45,033 nt of DNA from Halobacteriales archaeon (GTDB taxonomy: Archaea > Halobacteriota > Halobacteria > Halobacteriales > SKNY01). The notes beneath the pieces were generated by a model. It was not told where the DNA came from. It did no database searches and saw only the letters and a list, made by a program, of their open reading frames with translations. Each line of letters opens with the position of its first letter. The stretch's first letter is position 1. The position numbers and the translations under genes were made by a program. Location of the stretch: NCBI GenBank assembly GCA_007118975.1, contig SKQO01000092.1:1-45033 (forward strand), read 5' to 3'. This document shows, in pieces, positions 35,061-43,300 of the stretch.

Positions 35061-36191
35061 TCACGAAAGTCGGTTGTCGTCGATATAGTCCCAGTTGTAC
35101 CTCTCACCGAGGCCAACTCTTTGGGGGACGGTGACCGTCCCGTCGTCATTTAGTTCATCGATCGGTGCATCGAGATGTGGTGGGGTCCAGTCGTACTCGT
35201 AGTCTGGGTGTAAGAGCCCGCGCTCGCAGTACCGCCCCGGGATGGACATCGCCCCCATCACGTGAAGGTTCGGTGCGCCGCCCCCGTGGGCTTCACACGT
35301 CATCTCGAACGCCTCGCAGAGGTGAACAGTCTTTAACGCGCCAGTAATTCCCCCGCCGTTGTTGCAGCTCGTTCGGCAGATGTCCATCGCCCCATTGCGG
35401 ATCCACTCCGCCCGAGCCTGCATGTTCCCGCGGACAGTCTCGGGGCCCAATACCGGGACGTCTACCTCTCGGGTCAGCCATTCGTAGGCGGCGATCGACT
35501 GCTCGTTGAGGGGCTCTTCGAACCAGGTGTACTCGAGATCAGCGAGTGCCTCCCCGATCTGTTTGGCCTCAAGACGCGTGTAGAAGTGATGGGAGTCGAG
35601 CATCAGATCGATCTCCGGCCCCACTGCCTCGCGAACTGCCCGACAGGCGGCAATAACCCGTTCGGGGTCCTCGTCGTACGGTGGCATCCAGGTGTGCAGC
35701 TTCACCGCCGGATAGCCCGCTTCCACCAAGGACTCCGCGAAATCAGCGTATGCTTCCGGCGTGCCGAGGCCCTCCGGGTCGTCGTCGCCACACATGGTGC
35801 TGGCATAGCACGGGATGCGTTCGCGAGCGCCTCCGAGGAGTTTGTATACCGGCAACCCGGCGTGTCGGCCCGCGAGATCCCACAGCGCGTGATCGATCGT
35901 CGCGATCGGTCCACGACGGTACGATATCCGGCGATGGGTGGCGATGTCCTTCCAGATTGTCTCGCGGGCGAGTGGGTCCATTCCCTCGAGGTAATCTGCC
36001 ATCCATCGGTTGCTGTCCTCGTCACCTCCGAGCGTGTAACCGTCGGGTCCATCGTCCGTGACGATTCGCGTAATCGTCTGTTCGGTGCGTTCGGGGGGTC
36101 CCTCGCCAGGATGCGCGTGTCCTTTCCTGTCCGTCGTTTTCGGTTGCCGTTCGGTCTCAAACCGGATCGTCTCCACGTCCGTGATCTGCAT
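35061..36191 (-). CDS. Mandelate racemase / muconate lactonizing enzyme (enolase superfamily) protein, probable sugar-acid dehydratase
   Basis: A 376-residue enolase-superfamily enzyme. The capping N-terminal domain begins MQITDVETIRFETERQPKTT. The barrel carries a Lys (K164) in YPAVKLHTWMP and metal ligands D199 (LMLDSHHFY), E225/E226 (WFEEPL) and E251 (GPETV). A histidine follows in CEAHGGGAPNLHV. Members with this set typically dehydrate acid sugars such as gluconate, rhamnonate or galactarate. It is last in an operon after a family 4 glycosidase (56-base gap) and a Gfo/Idh/MocA oxidoreductase, which fits uronic- or sugar-acid breakdown. The exact substrate is not predictable. Confidence 0.88.
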   Translation of the reverse strand: MQITDVETIRFETERQPKTTDRKGHAHPGEGPPERTEQTITRIVTDDGPDGYTLGGDEDSNRWMADYLEGMDPLARETIWKDIATHRRISYRRGPIATIDHALWDLAGRHAGLPVYKLLGGARERIPCYASTMCGDDDPEGLGTPEAYADFAESLVEAGYPAVKLHTWMPPYDEDPERVIAACRAVREAVGPEIDLMLDSHHFYTRLEAKQIGEALADLEYTWFEEPLNEQSIAAYEWLTREVDVPVLGPETVRGNMQARAEWIRNGAMDICRTSCNNGGGITGALKTVHLCEAFEMTCEAHGGGAPNLHVMGAMSIPGRYCERGLLHPDYEYDWTPPHLDAPIDELNDDGTVTVPQRVGLGERYNWDYIDDNRLS

Positions 36192-36246
36192 GGGTGCCAG
36201 CGATCGACCGTGATGATAATGATTCGGGTTCGCGCCGGCTCACACA

Positions 36247-37686
36247 CTACCTTTCGAGTACCGTCGCATTCTCGAGATCGTAGGACTCGAAGTACGCCTG
36301 TTGGGTTTCGACGAGTTCGCGGAAAAGACAAGCAGCCTGGTCGGGCTGAATGCTGACGAGCGGATCATTCCGAAAGGCTCGAAAGCCCAGATCGAGGTCG
36401 CCGGTCATTCCCGACTCGATCAGGGTCTCCTGGTTTCGCACATGCGGTTGGAGGAGCCCGCGAATTGCGGGCGGCAACGGGTCCGCCAGATGTGGTGTCA
36501 CCGTATCCCCGGAAATGATGGCATTCGTCTCGACGACCGTCTCGCGGGCAAGGTCCGGCACCTGGCCACGATTGGGCAGGTTCACGTGTGTCACCAGCGG
36601 TTCGAGCCCGAGCAACGATCGCATGATTGCGACTACCTCTTCGCCCGAACTACCCAACTCGAATGATCGGTCGCCCGCGAGGATATCTTCGCTTCGGTGG
36701 GTTTCCCGGGTCGTATAGCTGCGTTCCACCCGGTAGGACGGTGGGGTAAGGCGGATCCCCCAGCGGTGGATTTCGTCAGGGTCGTCGACATCGAGATACC
36801 ACGGGACGAATTCGGCGAGGTGGCGATCACCGGCAACGGGGAGGACGCCGTACCGATCAAACAGATCGAATGTCACGTCCATCTCATCCGTATACAATCC
36901 TGCATCCGTTCGGGAGCCTGGTTCGAAGCGTGGCAGCGGGGTACGTTCCGAGCGTTCGTTCTCGAGCAGCGGGTACAGATCATGGCCCCGCCATCGTGCG
37001 CTGGTAATCCAGGTAAAGTGATTGATACCGGTGATATCGATCGCGATGTCGTCCTGAGTGACTGCCGTCGCCTCCGAAACATACTCTTCGGCAAGCCCCG
37101 CAAACAACCGTTGGCCTTTGAATACTTCGTGACACAGCCCGATTGCCTTAATGCCGGGAAATGTCGCATATAACGCACGCGTGCAAATCGCCATCGGGTT
37201 AGTGTAGTTGATTACCCAGGCTTCCGGGCAAATGCGCTCCACGGCCGCGGCGATGTCACGATACTGGGGGATCGCTCGCAAGGAACGCACGACTCCGCCT
37301 GGCCCGACTGTATCGCCGACTGGCTGGTAGATTCCGTACTTCGCTGGGAGCTCCAGGTCGTAGCGAAAGGTGTCTTCCGGTGGGTCCTGAACCGAACAGA
37401 TCACGAAATCCGCGTTCGTGAGTGCCGTTTCTAGATCCTCCGTCGCAGTAAACGACCACTCACCCACTGCCTCGTCGCGTTCCATGACGTGATTGCCCAG
37501 ATCCGCATTGAGCTCTGCCGCCCAGGTGTTGATATCGTAGAGAGTGACTCGACCTGCGACGTCTGCACACTGTGCGAGGTCGTTGATGAGGACGTGGGCC
37601 CACGCTTCACTACCGCCACCGATATAGGCAATGTGCACGTCCTCGATCGATCCATTCTGTACTTCCCGGTGCTGCACATCGAACAT
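36247..37686 (-). CDS. Glycoside hydrolase family 4 enzyme (NAD- and metal-dependent)
   Basis: A 479-residue family 4 glycosidase. The NAD-binding loop is AYIGGGSEAW, the sugar-contact Asn lies in VINYTNPMAI, the metal ligand pair C185/H186 is in IGLCHEVF, and N222/H223 is in ITGINHFTWI. Family 4 enzymes oxidise the substrate at C3 with bound NAD and then eliminate the aglycone. They act on alpha-glucosides, alpha-galactosides or hexuronides. The Cys-His-Glu-Val motif marks a subgroup but I will not assign substrate from it. The neighbouring sugar-acid dehydratase makes a uronide substrate attractive. It is 68 bases after the oxidoreductase gene, so probably co-transcribed. Confidence 0.92.
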   Translation of the reverse strand: MFDVQHREVQNGSIEDVHIAYIGGGSEAWAHVLINDLAQCADVAGRVTLYDINTWAAELNADLGNHVMERDEAVGEWSFTATEDLETALTNADFVICSVQDPPEDTFRYDLELPAKYGIYQPVGDTVGPGGVVRSLRAIPQYRDIAAAVERICPEAWVINYTNPMAICTRALYATFPGIKAIGLCHEVFKGQRLFAGLAEEYVSEATAVTQDDIAIDITGINHFTWITSARWRGHDLYPLLENERSERTPLPRFEPGSRTDAGLYTDEMDVTFDLFDRYGVLPVAGDRHLAEFVPWYLDVDDPDEIHRWGIRLTPPSYRVERSYTTRETHRSEDILAGDRSFELGSSGEEVVAIMRSLLGLEPLVTHVNLPNRGQVPDLARETVVETNAIISGDTVTPHLADPLPPAIRGLLQPHVRNQETLIESGMTGDLDLGFRAFRNDPLVSIQPDQAACLFRELVETQQAYFESYDLENATVLER

Positions 37687-37753
37687 ACCCTCCCGTCACT
37701 CGCGCCTGCCTTGAGTGTCGCGTTCTCCCGGTTTCAAGCAACCGCCGGCGTGC

Positions 37754-38803
37754 TCAGCTCTCAAACTCGTCCAGGGAGACGGGTCGGTCTTCAGCAACCG
37801 AGCGGTCGGCCGCGTAGATGACTCGGTGGGATTCGAACGCCGTCTCGAAGTCGGTCCGGGGCATCGTTTCATCTGCATTTAGCGCCTCAACGAATGCCTG
37901 AAACTGTGGAAGGTAGGGGTGGTGTTCGACGTCACCGGAGTCGACGAGGGGGGTACCGAACTGGCTCCACTGATCTCGATCGAGTCCCGGGAGCTTCTCG
38001 CTGTAGAACTTGTCGTCGAAGACAGTACCTTCGCTCCCGACCAGGTGCATCCGGAAATAGTACGGCTGGAGACAGTCAATTACCGAGGATACTTTTCCAA
38101 CACGCCCGTCTTCGAACTGCAGCATCGTGATGGAGGTCGTGTCGTACTCGTACTCTTCGAAGTAGTCGCTCTCGCTTTTCGTTGAGTACGACGTCACTTC
38201 CTCGACAGGGGAGTCGATGTACCAAAGCAGCAAATCCAATGCGTGACACCCTGCTGAGAGGAGACTGCTTCCGCCGCCTTCCTTTTTGGTGTTCCACGAG
38301 TACTGGCCGTACCACGGCCCAATACCGTGGAAATAGTCGATTTCGGCAAAGTGTGGCTCACCGAGTAGTCCCTGTTCGAGGCTTGAATGAATGGTTTCGG
38401 CCTGTTCGCTGAACCGCACCTCGAAACAGACACATACGTCGACACCCGCCCGTTCGACGGCCTCTCGCAACCGCTGTGCGTCCTCCCAGTTGAGCGCGAT
38501 GGGCTTTTCCAGGATGATATCTTTGCCAGCCTCGGCGGCCGCGATCGCCTGCTCCGTGTGAAATTGGCTCGGCGAACAGATATCGATGATGTCGACCGAA
38601 TCGTCCGCGAGCATCTCCTCGTACTCCTGATATGCGGTCATTGGACGGCCGTAGGTGGCCTCCAGTTCCTCATCGGTTACATCTCGACGAGATGAGCCAG
38701 CAGTTACTTCCGCGCCCTCGACCGCCTCGAACGTCTCGATGTGGGCCCCGGCAACCCAGCCGAGCCCGTGCACGCCGACGTTGAGTGTGTCGTTGTTACT
38801 CAT
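37754..38803 (-). CDS. Gfo/Idh/MocA family oxidoreductase
   Basis: A 349-residue NAD(P)-dependent sugar or inositol-type dehydrogenase. The N-terminal Rossmann fold has LNVGVHGLGWVAGAHIETFE. The family's EKP motif is in KDIILEKPIALNWEDAQRLR. The substrate domain contains SSLLSAGCHALDLLLWYIDS. The frame is open upstream to 38911, but the ATG at 38803 (MSNNDTLNVGVHG) puts the Rossmann fold at the usual distance from the N-terminus. It heads the operon with the family 4 glycosidase and the enolase-superfamily enzyme. Confidence 0.9.
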   Translation of the reverse strand: MSNNDTLNVGVHGLGWVAGAHIETFEAVEGAEVTAGSSRRDVTDEELEATYGRPMTAYQEYEEMLADDSVDIIDICSPSQFHTEQAIAAAEAGKDIILEKPIALNWEDAQRLREAVERAGVDVCVCFEVRFSEQAETIHSSLEQGLLGEPHFAEIDYFHGIGPWYGQYSWNTKKEGGGSSLLSAGCHALDLLLWYIDSPVEEVTSYSTKSESDYFEEYEYDTTSITMLQFEDGRVGKVSSVIDCLQPYYFRMHLVGSEGTVFDDKFYSEKLPGLDRDQWSQFGTPLVDSGDVEHHPYLPQFQAFVEALNADETMPRTDFETAFESHRVIYAADRSVAEDRPVSLDEFES

Positions 38804-39128
38804 ACGTACATGCGATAGATGAGATGTGACTAAAGTAAAGATTCCCCAATCGGTACGGGGACGGCGGGGTGACAACAACCGATATCTGCATCGCAGTACT
38901 CGACTGGTCATTGGGGGCCGTCCGCATGCACTGCGTCTTCGCTGTCAATCTTCACCGGCAGACCCTGGTAGAGCCACGGTCCGAGCGTAACAATGAGGAA
39001 TCCGGGGAGCGGGGATATCCTCAACACGCGGTTGTTCAACGAGTGAATAGCCTCGATCGTTCGACCATCGAGGGTCGTCGATTTCGATACCCTACAGGGT
39101 GATCCGCAGAACAAAACTGGTGGCGAAA
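38804..39128. other. Intergenic stretch upstream of the sugar operon
   Basis: About 325 bases with no supported gene. It holds the promoter region of the Gfo/Idh/MocA operon on the - strand and the 3' flank of the pilin gene. Confidence 0.4.
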
Positions 39129-39596
39129 TTAGTTGTCGGATCCGATCTCGACCTCACCGCTCGCGATAATCGAAGCACTCGGGTCGTGGCGGAGGCGAAT
39201 TTCACCAGTTTCTCCTGCCACACCGCCGTGATCGGAGATGTTGACTGTGGTTCGTTCGCCGGCAGCGAGTTCGTCATCGGCCCACATCACGTCATTCGAA
39301 TCGATCGAAGTCCCTTCCCACACAACGCTGACTTCCTCGCTCAACGCAAGTACCTCACCGGACTGGTGTCTGATTTCGAACTCGCCGTCGTTTTCGCCAT
39401 CATCGAGGCTAAGCGTCACGGTCGGAGCGGAGCCGTCACCAAGCTGAGCGCCCATCCCCATCACGAAGACACCAATTACAGCGGCGAGGATAACGGTGAT
39501 GGCGACCATGAGGATAACTCCGATTACCGGGCTAACTGCCCTGTATTGCTTCTTTTGCTTCACGACGCGGTACTGTCGGTTGTTCGTTGGTTTCAT
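39129..39596 (-). CDS. Type IV pilin (haloarchaeal PilA-like)
   Basis: A 155-residue exported pilin subunit. A basic leader (NNRQYRVVKQKKQYR) precedes the hydrophobic H-domain AVSPVIGVILMVAITVILAA followed by VIGVFVMGMG, the hallmark of haloarchaeal type IV pilins cut by the PibD prepilin peptidase. The ~110-residue exposed domain is acidic and beta-rich (TVTLSLDDGENDGEFEIRHQ). It stands alone with no assembly ATPase or platform gene nearby, which is usual for haloarchaeal pilins that share one secretion machine. An AT-rich CATAATTCA about 40 bases upstream may be its TATA box. Confidence 0.9.
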   Translation of the reverse strand: MKPTNNRQYRVVKQKKQYRAVSPVIGVILMVAITVILAAVIGVFVMGMGAQLGDGSAPTVTLSLDDGENDGEFEIRHQSGEVLALSEEVSVVWEGTSIDSNDVMWADDELAAGERTTVNISDHGGVAGETGEIRLRHDPSASIIASGEVEIGSDN

Positions 39597-39840
39597 CGGT
39601 GGTTACACACGACGCGCTCGGCCGGCCGCTACCTGAATTATGTCAGACAGCCACGTATGACAGCCAAGGAGACGTGGTTACCGCTATATTGCAGCCGCTC
39701 GGCGATAATCCCGACCCCTAACCTGTTGCTTGGGGAGTGACACAAGGCGTTGCACGATACTTCCCAAAACGCAGCTGTACCGCTTTGGCAGGGCTACCCA
39801 ACGTTCGTCGAGAAGGTTGCTCGCGCACCGAAGGCCCTCC

Positions 39841-40770
39841 TCAGTAAGCGCTGATCCTGTCGAACAGGAGCGACCGGAATCCGCTGGCATCGACTTCCAC
39901 CGCGACATCGACATTTGGTTCGTTGCCAGTAACACCCCAGCGATCGCACACGGTTACACCTCTCGTCAGATCACTTTCCGTCTCAACGGCGACATGCATC
40001 CGTTCCGTTTCTAGGAGGTTCTGATGCACAACTCCGGCGACGGCCAGGGCGTCGTGGACAGGGATCCAGTCCCAACCGAATCGACTGGCGTGGAACTCGA
40101 GCCCGAACGTCAGCAACTCGGCCGTATGGCTCCCGATACTGTTTCCCATCTGTCGGAACTCGTCGAACCGTTCTGCAGGGATACCAGCCTTCCTCGTCAC
40201 GTTCAAGCCGACCATGGTCGTCTCGACATCAGCCGCCAGGACAATCGCGGCCGCGTGCGGGTCGGCGTAGATGTTGAATTCAGCCACTGGGCTAACGTTC
40301 CCCTCACCGAGACTCCCACCCATGAACACGATCCGCTCGAGTTGCTCGGTAAGATCGGGATGACGCCGGAGCGCGAGGGCGACGTTGGTCAGCGGGCCTG
40401 TCGCAATGAGTGTCACCGGTTCGTCGGCTTCCCCACACACTCGAGCCATCAGATCGATGCCATGCTCGGCGTACGGATCCCGGGTCGTCGGGGGCAATGT
40501 CGTCCCGCCCAGGCCGTCTTCACCGTGGACTTCCCCAGCGGTTTCCAGGGATTCGAGGAGGGGTCCGCCAACGCCAGCCCCAACTGGAACCTCGTCAGCA
40601 CCAGCAACATCGACGATCTGTGCTGCGTTCTGGGCGGTGCGGGAGAGTGTCTGATTTCCAGCCACGGCACTGACGCCTCGGATGTCGAGTTCCGGGGAGG
40701 CAAGGGCGAGCCACAGTGCGATCGCGTCGTCGTGGCCTGGATCACAATCGATGACGATCGGAACTGCCAT
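39841..40770 (-). CDS. Nucleoside hydrolase (inosine-uridine preferring type)
   Basis: A 309-residue ribohydrolase that splits nucleosides into base and ribose. The calcium-binding DxDxxxDD motif is at the N-terminus (IVIDCDPGHDDAIALW, D8, D10, D14, D15). It continues with GVSAVAGNQTLSRTAQNAAQ, the substrate loop VTLIATGPLTNVALALRRHP, and EFNIYADPHAAAIVL. The frame is open to 40836; the ATG at 40770 places the motif at the normal position. It lies 102 bases after the second Gfo/Idh/MocA gene on the same strand, so the two may be co-transcribed. It probably serves nucleoside salvage or use of ribose. Confidence 0.92.
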   Translation of the reverse strand: MAVPIVIDCDPGHDDAIALWLALASPELDIRGVSAVAGNQTLSRTAQNAAQIVDVAGADEVPVGAGVGGPLLESLETAGEVHGEDGLGGTTLPPTTRDPYAEHGIDLMARVCGEADEPVTLIATGPLTNVALALRRHPDLTEQLERIVFMGGSLGEGNVSPVAEFNIYADPHAAAIVLAADVETTMVGLNVTRKAGIPAERFDEFRQMGNSIGSHTAELLTFGLEFHASRFGWDWIPVHDALAVAGVVHQNLLETERMHVAVETESDLTRGVTVCDRWGVTGNEPNVDVAVEVDASGFRSLLFDRISAY

Positions 40771-40872
40771 GACTTGATCGAGGGAACAGCGCCACCTTAG
40801 GTAGTTCCGATTGCCGTCGGGCGGAGCGATCGGCACGTCCGGCGGCCGTCCACCGGGACGCGACAGGCGGAC

Positions 40873-41769
40873 CTACTCACATGTTGCGACATCCCGCACC
40901 CGCTTAAGCACGTCGGCGACCGACGCCCCGAAGGTGGCAGTCGTGATCGGTGCCGTTTCCCCGCGCCGGGCGCGCAGAAACCGCTGGCACTCGGTCGTTA
41001 ACGGATCCACCGCCATCTCGTTATCCTCCTCGAATCGTTCTTCGTGACGGTCGAACACCGCGTAACTGTCGTCCGTCGCAACGTGACAGCCACCTTCCTG
41101 GGTGTAACAGCGTAGCCGGTAGCTTTTCTCCGGGGAGAGGCGGTCGAGACGTACTGTACACCGGGCCCCCTCGTACGTGAGTTCGAGGCCGAGTACGTCC
41201 GGGTCCGTGTCTCCCGGGAACGATTCTACCCGCGACACGGTGTCTGGTGGACCAAACCAGTCGATCGCGACGGAGAGCGGATGGCAGGCGAGATTGTTCA
41301 CAAGCTCCGGCCCGAAGGTGCCGAGCGTGTGCCACTCGAAGCGGACCTGCTCGATCCCTGCGCGGTCGACGTTGCCGCGGAGCCGACGAAAGAGAGGATG
41401 ATGCACGAATATATAGCCAACGAACACGAGGACATCTTGTTCGGCGGCAGCGTCCGCGATGGCGTGGGCCTCGGCCGGGGTGGCGGCCATCGGTTTTTCG
41501 ACGTAGACATCCTTCCCTGCCGCCACTGCACGTTCGGTTAGATCCGCGAGCGTGTCGATCGGCGTCGCGATGACGACCGCATCGGTATCGTCGTCCAACA
41601 ATCGTTCAAAGTCCGTCGTTCGCTCGATCTCGGGGTACTCCGTTTCGAGCCACGCAGTGGACGCTGGGTTACCCGTATGGCAACACCGTCGCACGTCTGC
41701 GAGCTCGTCGAAGACGCGAACCAAATTACGACCCCAGGATCCGATGCCGGCAATACCCAGTGCTGTCAC
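40873..41769 (-). CDS. Gfo/Idh/MocA family oxidoreductase (second copy)
   Basis: A 298-residue NAD(P)-dependent oxidoreductase, distinct from the one at 37754. The Rossmann loop GIAGIGSWGRNLVRVF is at the very N-terminus. The EKP motif is in KDVYVEKPMAATPAEAHAIA. The substrate domain includes VFVGYIFVHHPLFRRL. I chose the GTG at 41769 because it puts the Rossmann strand at residue 3 and lies ~30 bases after a TATA-like TTTTATGTCC on the - strand (41795-41804). ATGs at 41799 and 41814 are alternatives. The nucleoside hydrolase follows downstream. The substrate is unknown. Confidence 0.87.
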   Translation of the reverse strand: MTALGIAGIGSWGRNLVRVFDELADVRRCCHTGNPASTAWLETEYPEIERTTDFERLLDDDTDAVVIATPIDTLADLTERAVAAGKDVYVEKPMAATPAEAHAIADAAAEQDVLVFVGYIFVHHPLFRRLRGNVDRAGIEQVRFEWHTLGTFGPELVNNLACHPLSVAIDWFGPPDTVSRVESFPGDTDPDVLGLELTYEGARCTVRLDRLSPEKSYRLRCYTQEGGCHVATDDSYAVFDRHEERFEEDNEMAVDPLTTECQRFLRARRGETAPITTATFGASVADVLKRVRDVATCE

Positions 41770-41870
41770 GATGTCTCCGGATGGAGGACCCGCGGACATA
41801 AAACCGGGTGGCAACGATCGTCGACCAGCCTCCGCCAGAAGCCGACACGAACAGGTGATTTCGACCTAAC

Positions 41871-42950
41871 TTAGTCGGTGGCGTGTTGCCATTGAAAGGG
41901 GCTCGACCCGACACGACGTCTGAGTTCTTCGATCTCCCCGGCGTTGGCTGTTTGGGCGGCCCGCATGATCGCGAGCACCTCCTCCCGGCTGACCTTGACA
42001 TCCACCTCGCGAAGTGCGTCACCCGGTCGATCCTCGAGCTCTCGGAGTGTCCCAACCGCCAACAGGTACGGAATCAACCAGGCTGCCAGGGTGTTCCCAC
42101 GACGGAGGGGCATGTTCTCCAGATAGCACTGCGCGGCGTCGAGACAGGAGCGGGCCTCGTAGACCGTTCGTTCGACGACCCGGACCGCTCCATCCCGGTG
42201 GGACCTTTCGAGGAGCTGCGCGGGCGGGATACCCTCGCTCGCGAGCCACTCGGTCGGAAGATACACGTTGTTCTCGTCCGCGAAATCGTCATGGACATCC
42301 TTCGCGATATTCACCAGCTGGAGCAACCGGCCGAAAGATCCCGCCGTCGCGTGCAGCTCCTGAACTGACGGTTCCTGGCTCGACTGGGGACAGACGAGAT
42401 TTGTCACGAGCGTCCCGACGGTCCCCGCGACGTAGTGACAGTATTCGTAGAGTTCTTCGCGGTCTTGCACTCGTAGGCCGCCGGTTCCCGCGTAGCGTTC
42501 GACGAACGAACGCATGCCGCCCACCATTTCCCGGACTGGTGGCCGAATGGCGTTTCGCCGCTCCGGGGACAGCGCCGCGTACGTTGCAACAACGGTCGGC
42601 GACGACGCCACAACGTCCCAATCGTCGTTTCGGTCGTCGCGTGCAGGGATCCAGGGTTCTGCAGTCGCTCTGAAATCATGTATCGTCGTCCCTGACTCGG
42701 GGGTCAGCGCATTCTTGTAGGATTCTAGGAGCGTTACCTGTTCCTCCGGTGGGATGTGTTCGGCATCCTCGATTGTATCGGCGATACGACAGAGGAGGTA
42801 GCCGAGACAGATTTCTCGGGCCATCGGCTCCTCCAACGTCTCGACAGTTATTGCGAACGTTCTCGAGACGCCTTCTACCGCCTCTCGACACCATGGGTAA
42901 TCGGGCTCAGTCGATACGTCGAGGTAGCCGAGTTCGGTTGGGACAGTCAT
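41871..42950 (-). CDS. Squalene/phytoene synthase family protein
   Basis: A 359-residue head-to-head prenyl synthase that joins two farnesyl or geranylgeranyl diphosphates. It has the two Asp-rich magnesium sites: DTIED (58-62) in YLLCRIADTIEDAEH, and NIAKDVHDD in RLLQLVNIAKDVHDDFADEN. It also has SRTFAITVETL and the YCHYVAGTVGTLVTNL helix. DTIED and NIAKDVHDD look more like squalene synthase than phytoene synthase, so squalene or a related membrane isoprenoid is the likelier product. The frame is open to 43001; the ATG at 42950 (MTVPTELGYLDVS) was chosen for family length. No other isoprenoid gene is near. Confidence 0.88.
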   Translation of the reverse strand: MTVPTELGYLDVSTEPDYPWCREAVEGVSRTFAITVETLEEPMAREICLGYLLCRIADTIEDAEHIPPEEQVTLLESYKNALTPESGTTIHDFRATAEPWIPARDDRNDDWDVVASSPTVVATYAALSPERRNAIRPPVREMVGGMRSFVERYAGTGGLRVQDREELYEYCHYVAGTVGTLVTNLVCPQSSQEPSVQELHATAGSFGRLLQLVNIAKDVHDDFADENNVYLPTEWLASEGIPPAQLLERSHRDGAVRVVERTVYEARSCLDAAQCYLENMPLRRGNTLAAWLIPYLLAVGTLRELEDRPGDALREVDVKVSREEVLAIMRAAQTANAGEIEELRRRVGSSPFQWQHATD

Positions 42951-43300
42951 CGCATCACGCCTGACACGGACCTCGTCGACCGCGTGGAGTCGTATCCGCA
43001 TTCCCGAGCGACGAGGTCAAGTGGGTTGGACTGGTTTGTGTGACGGGTCGACGAGAAGAATGGTCCTTCCGCCTGTCTCGGTACGACGGGCTGCCAACCG
43101 TGATTCCCCGAATTCGCAGGCGTCGTGACCATTGTTGGAAGGCCTCTGGACTAACTGATAGGACCACCAAGGTTAAATCCGGTGGTCCTAACTGTACGCC
43201 TTCCGATTGGTTCGTCAGGTGGGGCACCGTCGGGCGGAGATGATCGTTCGAGACCAGGGTACCCGAGTGATCGGGTGGCTCCAGGGATCCAACGCTGGCC
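42951..43300. other. Intergenic stretch with an inverted repeat
   Basis: About 350 bases upstream of the squalene/phytoene synthase gene and downstream of the phosphomutase gene. There is no supported gene. It contains the 9-base inverted repeat at 43160-43189. Confidence 0.45.
43160..43189. repeat. Perfect 9-bp inverted repeat
   Basis: AGGACCACC (43160-43168) pairs with GGTGGTCCT (43181-43189) around a 12-base AT-rich spacer. It could be an operator for the synthase gene ~210 bases downstream on the - strand, or a terminator-like stem after the phosphomutase gene. The lack of a following T run argues against a simple terminator. Confidence 0.5.
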
